Positions 1 to 9,725 of a stretch of 64,000 bases of DNA are shown here, piece by piece (position 1 is the stretch's first letter; each line of letters starts with the position of its first letter). Source of the DNA: Actinokineospora bangkokensis (GTDB lineage Bacteria > Actinomycetota > Actinomycetes > Mycobacteriales > Pseudonocardiaceae); contig NZ_MKQR01000026.1 of assembly GCF_001940455.1 (NCBI RefSeq), forward strand, positions 430,351 to 494,350, written 5' to 3'. Both the position numbers and the translations under genes were made by a program. The notes under the pieces are model-generated. The model ran no database searches and was not told where the DNA came from. It saw nothing but the letters and a program-made list of their open reading frames with translations.

Positions 1-1525
1 CGGGGGCGTCGGTCTGGACGCCGAAGGGGACGCGGGTGCGGGGCTTGGCCGGGACGCGCTTGGGCAGGGGGCCGCCGGGGCGCTGCGGGAGGGGGGTGCT
101 GAAGCCCGGGGTGAAACCTGCGGGCACCTCCTCCTCGGGCACCTGGGCGGCGGCGGCCGCGGGCTCCGGCTCGGGCTCGGGCAGCGGCTCGGGGGCGGGC
201 GGTTCCTCGTCGACGGCCGGGACGCGGGGGACGATGCTCGTCTCCGCCGCCGCCTCGTGGGCCGCGCGGGGGCTCAGGGGCTGCTCGGGGGCGAGGCGGT
301 GGCGGCGGTCGGCGGGCAGCACCTCGTCGAGGTCCTGGTCGAGGTCGTCGGCCAGGTCGTCGACGAAGGCCGGGTCGGCGGTCGCGGCCGGGCGGTCGGC
401 GTCCCCGTCCAGGTCGTCGCGGCCGTCCAGGTCGTCGCGGCTGTCGCGGTCGTCGGGGGTGGCCAGGTCGTCGCGGTCGTCGCGGAAGCCGTGCGCGCCG
501 ACCGGCTCGTCGTGGCGGTCGTGGGCGCTGAAGAGGTCGTGCCCGTCGCGGTCGTCGTGCTCGGGCAGGTCCTCGGCATGGGGATCAGCACCGAGGTCGG
601 CGTGGAGATCAGCACCGTGGTCGGCGGGCCGGTCGTCGGTGGCGCGCTCGTCGAGGGACTCGATCAGCGCGGCCGGGATCCGGTCGGTGTGCTGGGTGAA
701 GATCGTGCCCGCCGGGCCGCCGTCCGCCACCAGGTCGACCCGGTCGTCGTCGGCGCGCTCGGTGTCGTCGTCCTCGGTGACGACCGCGCGGCCCGCGAAC
801 CAGTCCTGACCGTCGGCGTCGAGGTCGCCGGACAGGTCGCGGTCGTCCTCGGCGGAGGGCAGCCGGTCATCGTCGACTCGGTCGAGCTCGTCGAGCCCGT
901 CCCGCCGGTCGTCGAGGTCGTGCCGGGCGCCCGCCAGGTCGCCCAGGTCGCCGAGGTCACCGGAGTGCGCGAGGTCGCCGCGGGCGCGGGTGCCCTCGGG
1001 CCGGTCGTCGTCGCGCTGGTCGCGGTCGTCCAGGTGGTCCAGGTCGTCGAGGTCGTCCAGGTCGTCGTCGTGCCGGTCGTCGTCGAAGCGGCGGTCGAAC
1101 CGGCGCTGGTCGAACTCGTCCTGGTCGAAGGCGCGGTCGGCGCGGGCGGCCGGGATGTAGGTGGTGGTCTCGGCGGCGCCGGGCTCGTCGAAGTCCGCGC
1201 GGTCGCGCAGCGCGCCCAGGTCGCCCAGGTCGGCGTACCCGCGGTCGTCGTCGGGGCGGCGGTCGGCGTGGCGGTCGTCGGCGTGGCGGTCGAACTCGTC
1301 GGCGCCGAGGGCGGGCACGAGCGCGGTCCGGTCGCGGGCGGGCGGGTCCGGGATGGCGGTCGGGCGGCGGGGCGGCTCGGGCTGGGCCCGGCGCGCGTCG
1401 GCCAGCCTGCCCTCCAGCAGCGCGATCCGCTTGCGCGCGGGGTTGGCGATCAGCAACCAGCACAGCAGGGCACCGACCAGGAACCCGGCGAGGCTCCAGA
1501 TCCACACCTGCCCGAAGAACGGCAT
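1..1525 (-). CDS. Asp-rich, single-pass membrane protein, C-terminus cut off by the window edge
   Basis: The frame is open from an ATG at 1525 to base 1, about 508 codons, and runs off the left edge. GGGAGG lies about ten bases before the start. Residues 7-27 form one membrane segment (VWIWSLAGFLVGALLCWLLIA) followed by a basic anchor (PARKRIALLEGRL). The next 350 or so residues are low complexity, dominated by Asp-Asp, Asp-Leu and Arg-Asp runs encoded by GAC-rich repeats, then a Pro/Glu-rich stretch (PEPLPEPEPEP). I infer an N-terminal anchor with a long acidic disordered tail. Such actinobacterial proteins often end in a small folded domain, which here would lie outside the window. Function unknown. 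The repeat composition also keeps other frames open across this region; those are artefacts. Confidence 0.75.
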   Translation of the reverse strand, partial: MPFFGQVWIWSLAGFLVGALLCWLLIANPARKRIALLEGRLADARRAQPEPPRRPTAIPDPPARDRTALVPALGADEFDRHADDRHADRRPDDDRGYADLGDLGALRDRADFDEPGAAETTTYIPAARADRAFDQDEFDQRRFDRRFDDDRHDDDLDDLDDLDHLDDRDQRDDDRPEGTRARGDLAHSGDLGDLGDLAGARHDLDDRRDGLDELDRVDDDRLPSAEDDRDLSGDLDADGQDWFAGRAVVTEDDDTERADDDRVDLVADGGPAGTIFTQHTDRIPAALIESLDERATDDRPADHGADLHADLGADPHAEDLPEHDDRDGHDLFSAHDRHDEPVGAHGFRDDRDDLATPDDRDSRDDLDGRDDLDGDADRPAATADPAFVDDLADDLDQDLDEVLPADRRHRLAPEQPLSPRAAHEAAAETSIVPRVPAVDEEPPAPEPLPEPEPEPAAAAAQVPEEEVPAGFTPGFSTPLPQRPGGPLPKRVPAKPRTRVPFGVQTDAP

Positions 1526-1672
1526 CGCCGACGTCTCCCTCCCGCCGCGCCCGTGGTGGCGCGGGTGAAACGGTTGCCCAAGCCTAGGGAAGGCTACTGC
1601 GGTCGGGTGAGCGGGAGGTGTGCAGAGGGGCTTTTCACCGGCATGTCACAGTCGATGACACGGGGGTGTCGC

Positions 1673-2689
1673 TCAGCGCGTCCGGTCGACCACGTAGCGC
1701 GTCAGCTCGCGCAGGGCGTCGTTCGCCTCGCCCGGCGGCAGCGCCGCCAGCTCGGTGGTGGCCCGGTCGACGTAGCTGTCCAGGGTCTTGCGCGCCCGCT
1801 CCAACCCCGACGAGCGGCGCAGCAGCTCCAGCGCCTCCTCGACCTCGGCGTCGGCGTGGATCGGCCCGGCGAGCAGGGCGACCAGCCGGTCGTCGGCGCC
1901 GTCCTGCAGGGCGTAGAGCATCGGCAGGGTCTTGACGCCCTCGCGCAGGTCGGTGCCCGGGGTCTTGCCGGACTCCGCGGCCGGGGAGGCGATGTCGATG
2001 ACGTCGTCGGAGATCTGGAAGGCCGCCCCGATCACCTCGCCGAAGCGGTGCAGCGCCGCCACCTGCTCGGCGGGGGCGCCGGAGAACATGCCGCCGAAGC
2101 GGCCGGAGGTGGCGATCAGCGACCCGGTCTTCTGCCCGATGACGCCCAGGTAGTGCTCCACCGGGTCCTCGTCGCGGGCGCCCACGGTCTCGCGCATCTG
2201 CCCGGTGACCAGCTCGCGCATGGTCTCGGCGATGATCCGGGTGGCCTCCGGGCCCAGGTCGGCCACCAGCATCGAGGCGTGCGCGAACAGGAAGTCGCCG
2301 GTGAGGATGGCGATCGAGTTGTCCCACCGGGCGTTGGCGCTGGTCTCGCCGCGGCGCATGGTGGCCTCGTCCATGACGTCGTCGTGGTAGAGCGTGGCCA
2401 GGTGCACCAGCTCCACGGCGGCGGCCGCGGCAACGACCTGCTCGGTCTGCCCGGCGTTGAACTCGGCGCTGAGCAGGGTGAACAGCGGGCGGAAGCGCTT
2501 GCCCCCGGCCTTGACCAGGTGCAGCGCGGCCTGGTCGACGAAGTCGACGTCGCTGTGGACCACCGAGCGCAGCAGCTCCTCCACCCGGCCCAGCCCCGCG
2601 ACGACGCGCTGGACCAGCTGCGGGTCGGCCGCGTCGAGCCCGAGCGCGGCGGGCAGGTCCGGCAGGGCGGAGTTCTCGGTGGCTGTCAC
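1673..2689 (-). CDS. Polyprenyl diphosphate synthase (grcC1-like)
   Basis: This 338-residue trans-prenyltransferase condenses isopentenyl diphosphate units onto an allylic diphosphate. Both aspartate-rich motifs are present: DDVMD in LYHDDVMDEATMRRG (about residues 102-106) and DDVID in FQISDDVID (about 228-232). Lys-Arg residues in GGKRFRP are the usual diphosphate-binding site. The GTG at 2689 is chosen because AGGAG lies about eleven bases upstream and the family-conserved sequence begins soon after. The gene follows nuoN but is separated by a strong hairpin, so it probably has its own promoter. Neighbouring menaquinone genes, and the mycobacterial order with grcC1 beside menJ and menG, suggest that it makes the menaquinone side chain. 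The product chain length cannot be read from the sequence. Confidence 0.9.
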   Translation of the reverse strand: MTATENSALPDLPAALGLDAADPQLVQRVVAGLGRVEELLRSVVHSDVDFVDQAALHLVKAGGKRFRPLFTLLSAEFNAGQTEQVVAAAAAVELVHLATLYHDDVMDEATMRRGETSANARWDNSIAILTGDFLFAHASMLVADLGPEATRIIAETMRELVTGQMRETVGARDEDPVEHYLGVIGQKTGSLIATSGRFGGMFSGAPAEQVAALHRFGEVIGAAFQISDDVIDIASPAAESGKTPGTDLREGVKTLPMLYALQDGADDRLVALLAGPIHADAEVEEALELLRRSSGLERARKTLDSYVDRATTELAALPPGEANDALRELTRYVVDRTR

Positions 2690-2811
2690 TGCGGCGCGCT
2701 CCTGGTGGGGGTGGGTGTGCGGTCGAGCGTACTTCGCCCGGGTACCCGGGTGCCGCGCCGAGTGCCCCCAGCCCGCGGCGAAGTGGTCCAGGCCACAAGA
2801 CCCGGGAAAGA

Positions 2812-2850
2812 CCGAGGCCGGGCACCCCGGGTGGGGGTGCCCGGCCTCGG
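2812..2850 (-). terminator. Terminator hairpin of the nuo operon
   Basis: A perfect 17-bp stem (2812-2828 paired with 2834-2850, arms beginning CCGAGGCC and ending GGCCTCGG) encloses a 5-base loop. It starts 15 bases after the nuoN stop codon. On the minus strand it is followed by TCTTTCCC rather than a long U tract, which is common in high-GC actinobacteria. It should separate the nuo transcript from the polyprenyl synthase gene. Confidence 0.75.
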
Positions 2851-2865
2851 CCGGTGCGCGTCGGG

Positions 2866-4458
2866 CTAGCGGATGGCGAACACGCCGCCGCCCGCCCAGT
2901 CCAGGGCGAACGAGGGCGCCAGGCCCAGCAGCAGGGTCACCAGCACGCCCAGGGTGATCGCGGCGGTGGTGAACACCCCCGGCACGGTCACCGTGGGGCC
3001 GTCGGCGGCGGGCTCGCTGAAGTACATGAGCACGATCACCCGCAGGTAGAAGAACGCCGCGACCGCCGAGGCGATCAGCGCGACGACCACCAGCGGCGCC
3101 ATCCCGTCGTCGATCGCGGCCTCGAACACCACGAACTTGCCGACGAACCCGCTGGTGAGCGGGATGCCCGCGAGCGCGAGCAGGATGAAGGTGAACACCC
3201 CGGCCACCAGCGGCGAGCGCTTGGCCAGGCCCGCCCACTGCGACAGGTGCGTCGCCTCGCCGGAGGAGTCGCGCACCAGGCTGACCACGCCGAACGCCGC
3301 CACCGTGGTGAAGCCGTAGGTGAGCAGGTAGAACAGCGTGCTCGACAGGCCCTTCTCGGTCAGCGCGATCGCGCCGACCAGCAGGAAGCCAGCGTGCGCC
3401 ACCGAGGAGTAGGCGATCATGCGCTTGACGTCGGTCTGGGTCAGGCCCAGCACCGCGCCGATGAGCATGGACACGATGGCCACGCCCCAGAGCACCCCGC
3501 GCCACTCCCAGTGCGTCGACTCGAACGCCACCTGGAGCACGCGCAGGATGCCGCCGAACGCGGCGACCTTCGTGCAGGCGCCCATGAACGCGGTCACCGG
3601 GGTCGGCGCGCCCTGGTAGACGTCCGGGGTCCAGGTGTGGAACGGGCCGACCGAGCCCTTGAACAGCAGGCCGACGACCAGCAGGCCCATGCCCGCGAAC
3701 AGCAGGGTGTCGGAGCGGTCGGAGCCCGCGGCGGCCTCGGCGATGTCGGCCAGCTGCACCGACCCGGCGTAGCCGTAGAGCAGGGCGACGCCGTAGAGGA
3801 AGAACGCCGAGGCGAACGCGCCGAGCAGGAAGTACTTGACCGCGGCCTCCTGCGAGAGCAGGCGCCGCCGCCGGGCCAGGCCGCACATCAGGTACAGCGG
3901 CAGGGACAGGACCTCCAGCGCGATGAACATCGTCAGCAGGTCGTTGGCCGCGGTGAACACCATCATGCCGCCGAGGGCGAACAGCGTCAGCGGGAAGACC
4001 TCGGTCTGCATGCCGGTGGAGGTGGCCTGCGCCCGGTCCTGCACGGTGCCGGGGCGGATGGCCGCGGTGGCCACGAACGCGCCGCCCGGCTCGACCGACC
4101 GGTCGGCGATGAGCAGCACCGAGCCCAGGCCCAGGGCCAGCAGCGTGCCCCAGAGGAACATCGCGGGCCGGTCGACCGCCAGCGCCCCGGAGAGCACCAG
4201 CTCACCGCCCGCCGGGGCGTTGGCGAAGTGGATGCCGAGGGCGACGCCGGAGGCGGCCAGCGCCAGCAGCGACAGCACGACCTGGCCTGCCCACCGCTGG
4301 TGGCGGGGCAGGAAGGCCTCGAACAGCACCCCGACGCAGGCCGCGCCCAGCACGATGAGGATCGGCCAGGTGGACCCGACGCCCGGCGGCACCTCGACCT
4401 GCTGCACCGGGGCCGGGGCGGGCTGGGCCTGCGCGAGGAACAAGACCGTGGACGTCAC
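2866..4458 (-). CDS. nuoN: NADH-quinone oxidoreductase subunit N
   Basis: A 530-residue antiporter-like proton-pumping subunit in the membrane arm of complex I. It has about fourteen membrane helices and the conserved segments LEVLSLPLYLMCGL, LLFKGSVGPFHTWTPDVYQGAPTPVTAFM and TDVKRMIAYSSVAHAGF. The lysines in the latter two are on the proton path in the family. The GTG start at 4458 overlaps the nuoM stop by four bases (GTGA). A segment at about residues 100-140 (DRSVEPGGAFVATAAIRPG) looks like an extra loop. It is the last gene of the nuoA-N operon and is followed by a strong terminator hairpin. Confidence 0.96.
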   Translation of the reverse strand: MTSTVLFLAQAQPAPAPVQQVEVPPGVGSTWPILIVLGAACVGVLFEAFLPRHQRWAGQVVLSLLALAASGVALGIHFANAPAGGELVLSGALAVDRPAMFLWGTLLALGLGSVLLIADRSVEPGGAFVATAAIRPGTVQDRAQATSTGMQTEVFPLTLFALGGMMVFTAANDLLTMFIALEVLSLPLYLMCGLARRRRLLSQEAAVKYFLLGAFASAFFLYGVALLYGYAGSVQLADIAEAAAGSDRSDTLLFAGMGLLVVGLLFKGSVGPFHTWTPDVYQGAPTPVTAFMGACTKVAAFGGILRVLQVAFESTHWEWRGVLWGVAIVSMLIGAVLGLTQTDVKRMIAYSSVAHAGFLLVGAIALTEKGLSSTLFYLLTYGFTTVAAFGVVSLVRDSSGEATHLSQWAGLAKRSPLVAGVFTFILLALAGIPLTSGFVGKFVVFEAAIDDGMAPLVVVALIASAVAAFFYLRVIVLMYFSEPAADGPTVTVPGVFTTAAITLGVLVTLLLGLAPSFALDWAGGGVFAIR

Positions 4459-6074
4459 TGGCACTGCCTCTCTGCGGACTGGACCGGGTCGGCCTGGCCC
4501 GCGGCGCACATCGTGGCCGCCACGGTCGGCTCCACGGTGGCCAGCACGGGCTTGGGGTAGATGCCCAGGCCGACGACCAGCACGAGCATCGGGGCGAGCA
4601 CCCACTTCTCCCGGCTGGACAGGTCGAGGATCTTCTTCGTCTCGGTCTGGGTGGCGGTGGCCACGGAGCCGCCCCCGGCCACCTGCTCGGCCGCCGCGCC
4701 GCCGGTGAGGGCGGCGCCGCGCAGCGGGCCCTGCATGACCCGCTGGTAGAGCCAGAGCACGTAGAGCGCGGCGAAGATCATCCCGACGGTGGCGATGATC
4801 GTGTACACCGGCGCCTTGGGGTAGGAGCCGATGAGCACCAGGAACTCGGAGACGAACGAGTTGGTGCCCGGCAGCGACAGCGTGGACAGCCCCGCGATGA
4901 GGAACATGCCGCCCAGCAGCGGGGTCAGCTTGGCCATGCCGCCGTAGTCGGCGATGCGGGTGGAACCGCCGCGCGCGATCACCATGCCGATGACCAGGAT
5001 CAGCATGCCGGTGGCGATGCTGTGGTTGACCATGTAGGTCACCGACCCGGTCAGCGACTGGGTGCTGAAGGCGAAGATGCCCAGCGCGATGAAGCCGAAG
5101 TGGGCGATGGACACGTAGGCGACGAACCGCTTCATGTCCGTCTGGCCCACCGCCAGCAGCGAGCCGTACACCACGCCCGCCACCGCGAGCACCAGCACCA
5201 GCGGCGCCAGGGTGTCGCTGGCCGCGGGGAACAGCGGCAGCAGGTAGCGCAGGAACCCGAAGGTGCCCACCTTGTCCAGGATGCCGACCAGCAGCACGGC
5301 CACGCCGATCGGCGCCTCCGCGGTCGCGTCCGGCAGCCAGGTGTGCAGCGGCACCAGCGGCGCCTTCACCGCGAAGGCGATGAAGAAGCCGAACCACAGC
5401 CACACCTGCGTCGACAGCGGCGCGTCGCTGGCCACCCGGACCAGGTCGGCCCACTCGAAGGTGCCGGTGCCCAGCTCGTCGACCGACATCGAGTAGAGCG
5501 CGATCACCGAGGCCAGCATGATCAGGCCGCCGAGGAAGGAGTACAGGAAGAACTTCACCGCCGCGTACTGCCTGCGCGCCCCGCCGAAGGAGCCGATGAG
5601 GAAGTACATCGGGATCAGCATGATCTCGAACAGCACGTAGAACAGGAACACGTCGGTCGCGGCGAACACCCCGACGGTCAGCGCCTGCTCCAGCAGGATC
5701 AGCGCGAAGAACCCGCCCGCGGTGCGGCCCTCGGGCAGCTTCTCGGTCCACCCGGCGCCGATCACCAGCGGCACCAGCAGGCCGATGACGGCGATCATCA
5801 CGACCGCGATGCCGTCGACGCCGAAGGACAGGTGCACCCCGAACGCGGGGATCCAGTCGAAGGAGAAGTACTGCTGCAACCGCGCGCCGTCGGCCTGGAA
5901 CAGCACCCAGGACACGATGCCGAGGGCGAACTCGGCCACCGAGAAGCCCAGCGCGGCCAGCTTGGCCACCCGGTCGTCGCGGCGCAGGCCGGTCACCACC
6001 GCCGCGCCCACCAGCGGGAGCAGCAGCAGGGCGCCCAGCACCCAGGAGCCGCTCCCCGAGACCTCGCCTGTCAT
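4455..6074 (-). CDS. nuoM: NADH-quinone oxidoreductase subunit M
   Basis: A 539-residue antiporter-like membrane subunit of complex I. The family signature is clear: FYVLFEIMLIPMYFLIG (Glu on the proton path), FAVKAPLVPLHTWLPDATAEAPIGVAVLLVGILDKVGTFG and TDMKRFVAYVSIAHFGFI. The ATG overlaps the end of nuoL as ATGA, and the gene's end overlaps nuoN as GTGA, which suggests translational coupling. A Gly/Ala-rich linker (GAALTGGAAAEQVAGGGSV) precedes the last helices. Confidence 0.96.
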   Translation of the reverse strand: MTGEVSGSGSWVLGALLLLPLVGAAVVTGLRRDDRVAKLAALGFSVAEFALGIVSWVLFQADGARLQQYFSFDWIPAFGVHLSFGVDGIAVVMIAVIGLLVPLVIGAGWTEKLPEGRTAGGFFALILLEQALTVGVFAATDVFLFYVLFEIMLIPMYFLIGSFGGARRQYAAVKFFLYSFLGGLIMLASVIALYSMSVDELGTGTFEWADLVRVASDAPLSTQVWLWFGFFIAFAVKAPLVPLHTWLPDATAEAPIGVAVLLVGILDKVGTFGFLRYLLPLFPAASDTLAPLVLVLAVAGVVYGSLLAVGQTDMKRFVAYVSIAHFGFIALGIFAFSTQSLTGSVTYMVNHSIATGMLILVIGMVIARGGSTRIADYGGMAKLTPLLGGMFLIAGLSTLSLPGTNSFVSEFLVLIGSYPKAPVYTIIATVGMIFAALYVLWLYQRVMQGPLRGAALTGGAAAEQVAGGGSVATATQTETKKILDLSSREKWVLAPMLVLVVGLGIYPKPVLATVEPTVAATMCAAGQADPVQSAERQCQ

Positions 6075-8056
6075 CCGAACCTCACCATCAGCAGTGCGGC
6101 GACCACCAGGATCGACCCGCCGAGCATGGACAGCGCGTAGGAGCGCACGAAGCCGGTCTGCGCCCGGCGCAGCCGCCCGGAGCTGCCGCCCAGGCCCGCC
6201 GCGATGCCGTTGACCAGGCCGTCGACGCCGCGGTTGTCCACGAACACCAGTGCCCGGGTGAGCCAGGTGCCGGGACGGGCGAACAGCGCCTCGTTCAGGT
6301 GGTTGCCGTAGAGGTCGGCGCGGGCGGCGCGGACCGGGAACGACACCCGGCGCGGCCGCTCGACCGGCTGCTCACCGCGGCCGAAGAGCAGGAACGCGAT
6401 CCCGGCGCCGACCGCGGCCAGCGCGACGGCGAGGACGCCGACCAGCGCGTGCGGGATCGGGCCGTGGGTCTCGACGACCTCGCCGATGGAGGGCTCCAGC
6501 CAGCCGGGGAGCACCGCGGCGAGGATGCCGCCCGCGAACACCGAGCCGAGCGAGAGCACGACCATCGGGATGGTCATGGTGGCCGGGGACTCGTGCGGGT
6601 GGTAGGGCTTGCCCGCCGGGACCTCGGGGCTCTCCGGGTCCTCGTGCGCCGGGCTGGTCAGGTTCTCCCAGCGCGGCTTGCCCAGGAACACCAGGATGAG
6701 CAGGCGGGTCATGTAGAACGCGGTCAGGCCCGCGCCCAGCAGCGCGATGCCGCCGAAGATCCACCCGCGCGCCCCGCCCTGGCCGAGCGCGGCGTTGATG
6801 ATCTCGTCCTTGGAGAAGTACCCGGACAGGAACGGGAAGCCGATCAGCGCGGCGTAGCCGAGCACCCAGGTCCAGAAGGTGATCGGCATCTTCTTCCACA
6901 GCCCGCCCATCCGGCGGATGTCGCCCTCGTCGTTCATGGCGTGCATGACCGACCCGGCGCCGAGGAACAGCCCGGCCTTGAAGAAGCCGTGGGTGAGCAG
7001 GTGCAGGATGCCGAAGGCGTACCCGGCCGGGCCCAGGCCCACGGCCAGGATCATGTAGCCGATCTGGCTGACCGTGGAGTAGGCCAGCACCTTCTTGAAG
7101 TCGTCGTAGGCGCAGCCGATGACGCACCCGAGCAGCAGCGTGAACGCGCCGATGATCATCACGACCAGCCGGGCGTCCTCGGCCTGCGGCAGCGAGTACA
7201 GCGGGCTGGAGCGGGCGATGAGGTACACGCCCGCGGTCACCATGGTCGCGGCGTGGATCAGCGCCGACACCGGGGTCGGGCCCGCCATCGCGTCGGGCAG
7301 CCAGGCCTGGAGCGGGAACTGGCCGGACTTGCCGCAGGCGCCGAGCAGCAGCAGCAGGCCGATCGCGACGACCAGGCCGGTCGGCGCGCCCTGCACCCGC
7401 TCGAAGACCTCGGTGTACTGGGTGGTCCCGAAGTTCTTGAACATCAGGAAGATCGCCAGCGCCAGGCCGACGTCACCGACGCGGTTCATCAGGAACGCCT
7501 TCTTGGCCGCGGTGGCCGCGAAGTCCTTGCCCTGGTACCAGCCGATGAGCAGGTAGGACGCCAGGCCGACGCCCTCCCAGCCGAAGTAGAGCGTCACGAA
7601 GCTGTTGCCCAGCACCAGCAGGAGCATGGCCGCGACGAACAGGTTCAGGTAGGCGAAGAAGCGCCGCCGGTCGTCGAGCTCGTGGCTCATGTAGCCGATC
7701 GAGTACACGTGGATCAGCGACCCGACCCCGGTGATCAGCAGCACGAAGGTCAGCGAGAGCGGGTCGATCCGCAGCCCGAAGTCGACCTGGAGCGCCCCGA
7801 CCGAGATCCAGTCGAACACGTGCAGGTTGCGCAGCTGGTTGCTGCTGGGTTCGAAGAACAGCACCAGGCCGTAGACGAACGCCGCCGCGACGGTGGCGCA
7901 CCCGAGCAGGTGGCCCCACCGGTTGGTGCGCTTGCCGCCGATGAGCAGCACGGCCGCGCCGAGCGCGGGCAGGGCGAGCAGCAGCCAGGCCGCGCCCGCC
8001 GCGCCGGAGGCGTCGGTCACGCCCTCGGCGAGAGTGGTGGTGGTACCCGTGATCAC
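6071..8056 (-). CDS. nuoL: NADH-quinone oxidoreductase subunit L
   Basis: A 661-residue proton-pumping subunit, the distal antiporter-like module of the complex I membrane arm. Signature segments are FVTLYFGWEGVGLASYLLIGWY, KSGQFPLQAWLPDAMAGPTPVSALIHAATMVTAGVYL and DFKKVLAYSTVSQIGYM. The C-terminal extension after about residue 480 matches the lateral helix and final helix that NuoL uses to brace the membrane arm. The ATG at 8056 lies nine bases after the nuoK stop, one of only three junctions in the operon without an overlap. Its stop overlaps nuoM. Confidence 0.96.
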   Translation of the reverse strand: MITGTTTTLAEGVTDASGAAGAAWLLLALPALGAAVLLIGGKRTNRWGHLLGCATVAAAFVYGLVLFFEPSSNQLRNLHVFDWISVGALQVDFGLRIDPLSLTFVLLITGVGSLIHVYSIGYMSHELDDRRRFFAYLNLFVAAMLLLVLGNSFVTLYFGWEGVGLASYLLIGWYQGKDFAATAAKKAFLMNRVGDVGLALAIFLMFKNFGTTQYTEVFERVQGAPTGLVVAIGLLLLLGACGKSGQFPLQAWLPDAMAGPTPVSALIHAATMVTAGVYLIARSSPLYSLPQAEDARLVVMIIGAFTLLLGCVIGCAYDDFKKVLAYSTVSQIGYMILAVGLGPAGYAFGILHLLTHGFFKAGLFLGAGSVMHAMNDEGDIRRMGGLWKKMPITFWTWVLGYAALIGFPFLSGYFSKDEIINAALGQGGARGWIFGGIALLGAGLTAFYMTRLLILVFLGKPRWENLTSPAHEDPESPEVPAGKPYHPHESPATMTIPMVVLSLGSVFAGGILAAVLPGWLEPSIGEVVETHGPIPHALVGVLAVALAAVGAGIAFLLFGRGEQPVERPRRVSFPVRAARADLYGNHLNEALFARPGTWLTRALVFVDNRGVDGLVNGIAAGLGGSSGRLRRAQTGFVRSYALSMLGGSILVVAALLMVRFG

Positions 8057-8065
8057 CCGTTCCCC

Positions 8066-8365
8066 CTAGTACTTCAGCAGGTTGGCGTCGTCGACCGAGG
8101 CCGTGCGGCGGGTGCGGAAGATCGACAGGATGATGGCCAGGCCGACCACGACCTCGGCGGCGGCCACCACCATCACGAAGAAGCCCATCACCTGTCCGTC
8201 GAGCTGGCCCCACAGCCGCGCGAAGGTCACCAGGGACAGGTTCACCGCGTTGAGCATCAGCTCCACGCACATGAACACGACGATCGCGTTGCGGCGGACC
8301 AGCACGCCGACCGCGCCGATGGTGAACAGCAGCGCGGACAGCAGCAGGTAGTACGTCGGCGTCAT
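8066..8365 (-). CDS. nuoK: NADH-quinone oxidoreductase subunit K
   Basis: A 99-residue protein with three membrane helices, the normal length for NuoK (MrpC-like). The conserved helix [20 protein letters not shown] carries the membrane glutamate needed for proton transfer, and a second conserved glutamate is in [12 protein letters not shown]. The ATG at 8365 overlaps the nuoJ stop as ATGA, which fixes this start over upstream in-frame sequence. Confidence 0.96.
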   Translation of the reverse strand: MTPTYYLLLSALLFTIGAVGVLVRRNAIVVFMCVELMLNAVNLSLVTFARLWGQLDGQVMGFFVMVVAAAEVVVGLAIILSIFRTRRTASVDDANLLKY

Positions 8366-9204
8366 TCCGCCTCCTCCTCGCGGGGCGCCAGCGACCGGGT
8401 GCCGGGGGTGGGCCCGGTGCCCGCCACGGCCTTGCGCTCGGCCGCCAGCCGCTCGGCGGCGGTGGACTCGATGAGCCGCGACAGCGACTCCGGGGCCACC
8501 GAGCCGTCGGGCAGCAGGGCCGGGGTGGCCACCGAGTTGGCGGTGGCGAACACGCCGGGGCCCGGCAGCGGCGACGGGCGGTCGTGCTCGCCGCGGAAGC
8601 GGGCCTCGACCAACTCCTTCTGCGTGCGGCGGCCGCGCTGGTGGCGGTCGACGTAGCCCAGGATCATCGCCCCGACCGCGGCGGTGATGAGCAGCGCCGA
8701 GGTCAGCTCGAACGGGAACAGGTACTTGGTGAAGATGGACTGGCCGATGTTGGCCACGTTGCCGCGACCGCCGTTGGCGCCCTCCCCGGCCAGGCCGATG
8801 TCCCGCACGCCGGTGAGCGCGCGGGCCACCGCGGCCACGACCAGCACGGCCAGGCCGACGCCGAGCACGCCCGCCCACAGCCGCTGGCCGCGCAGCACCT
8901 CGACCACCGAGTCGGAGGCGTCGCGGCCGACGAGCATGAGCACGAACAGGAACAGCATCATGATCGCGCCGGTGTAGACGATGATCTGCACGAAGCCGAG
9001 GAACGGCGCCTGCTGGACCATGTAGAGGCAGCCCAGCGACAGCATCGTCAGCACCAGGAACAGCGCCGAGTGCACGGCGTTGCGGGCGAAGACCATGCCC
9101 AGGCCGCCAGCGAGGGCCAGCGGGCCGAGCACCCAGAACGCGACCGCCTCACCGGTGGAGACGGTGGCCTCGGCCTGCTGGGCGAGCAGGAGCGCGGCGC
9201 TCAC
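8362..9204 (-). CDS. nuoJ: NADH-quinone oxidoreductase subunit J
   Basis: A 280-residue membrane subunit with five helices. The N-terminal two thirds carries the family sequence, including [23 protein letters not shown] and [23 protein letters not shown], the pi-bulge helix region. After about residue 180 there is a hydrophilic tail of roughly 90 residues ([22 protein letters not shown] through REEEAE) not present in short NuoJ proteins. Such tails occur in actinobacterial NuoJ. The GTG at 9204 overlaps the nuoI stop (GTGA). Confidence 0.95.
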   Translation of the reverse strand: MSAALLLAQQAEATVSTGEAVAFWVLGPLALAGGLGMVFARNAVHSALFLVLTMLSLGCLYMVQQAPFLGFVQIIVYTGAIMMLFLFVLMLVGRDASDSVVEVLRGQRLWAGVLGVGLAVLVVAAVARALTGVRDIGLAGEGANGGRGNVANIGQSIFTKYLFPFELTSALLITAAVGAMILGYVDRHQRGRRTQKELVEARFRGEHDRPSPLPGPGVFATANSVATPALLPDGSVAPESLSRLIESTAAERLAAERKAVAGTGPTPGTRSLAPREEEAE

Positions 9205-9725
9205 TGGACCCCCTCCCCGCGGGCGAGCTGCGGGCCGTTGACGTAGTAGTCCTGCTCGTCCTCGCCCAGGCGCATCGGGTGCGGGGGCTGCTCCATGCCC
9301 GGCAGCAGCGGCGCGAGCAGCTGCTCCTTGGTGTAGATCAGCCGCCGCCGGTCGTCGTCGGCCAGCTCGAAGTCGTTGAGCATGGTCAGCGAGCGGGTCG
9401 GGCAGGCCTCGATGCACAGGCCGCAGCCGATGCAGCGCAGGTAGTTGATCTGGTAGTCGGCGCCGTAGCGCTCACCCGGGGAGTAGCGCTCCTCGTCGGT
9501 GTTGTCGCCGCCCTCGACGAAGATCGCGTCCGCCGGGCAGGCCCACGCGCACAGCTCGCAGCCGACGCACTTCTCCAGCCCGTCCGGGTGCCGGTTGAGC
9601 TGGTGCCTGCCGTGGTAGCGGGGGGCGGTGCCGGGGAAGTCCTCCGGGTACTCCTCGGTGACGACCTTCTTGAACATCGTCGAGAAGGTGACGCCGAACC
9701 CCTTGAGGGGGTCGAAGATGCTCAC
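9201..9725 (-). CDS. nuoI: NADH-quinone oxidoreductase subunit I (two 4Fe-4S clusters)
   Basis: A 174-residue ferredoxin-like subunit of the hydrophilic arm of complex I that carries clusters N6a and N6b toward the quinone site. Two Cx2Cx2Cx3CP motifs are visible: C53-C56-C59-C63 ([12 protein letters not shown]) and C98-C101-C104-C108 ([12 protein letters not shown]). The GTG start at 9725 overlaps the nuoH stop. The C-terminal tail ([22 protein letters not shown]) is typical of actinobacterial homologues. Confidence 0.96.
   Translation of the reverse strand: MSIFDPLKGFGVTFSTMFKKVVTEEYPEDFPGTAPRYHGRHQLNRHPDGLEKCVGCELCAWACPADAIFVEGGDNTDEERYSPGERYGADYQINYLRCIGCGLCIEACPTRSLTMLNDFELADDDRRRLIYTKEQLLAPLLPGMEQPPHPMRLGEDEQDYYVNGPQLARGEGVQ

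Noticed and set aside
1644..1660. TGTCA-N7-TGACA inverted repeat between the first two genes
   Set aside because: The arms are only five bases and no known regulator consensus fits well enough to claim a site.
257..2869. 870-codon open frame on the plus strand opposite the Asp-rich protein and the polyprenyl synthase
   Set aside because: It runs antisense through two genes and yields Val/Gly/Gln-rich sequence without motifs. It is open only because of the high GC and GAC-rich repeats opposite. Similar long antisense frames across nuo and hem genes were rejected for the same reason.
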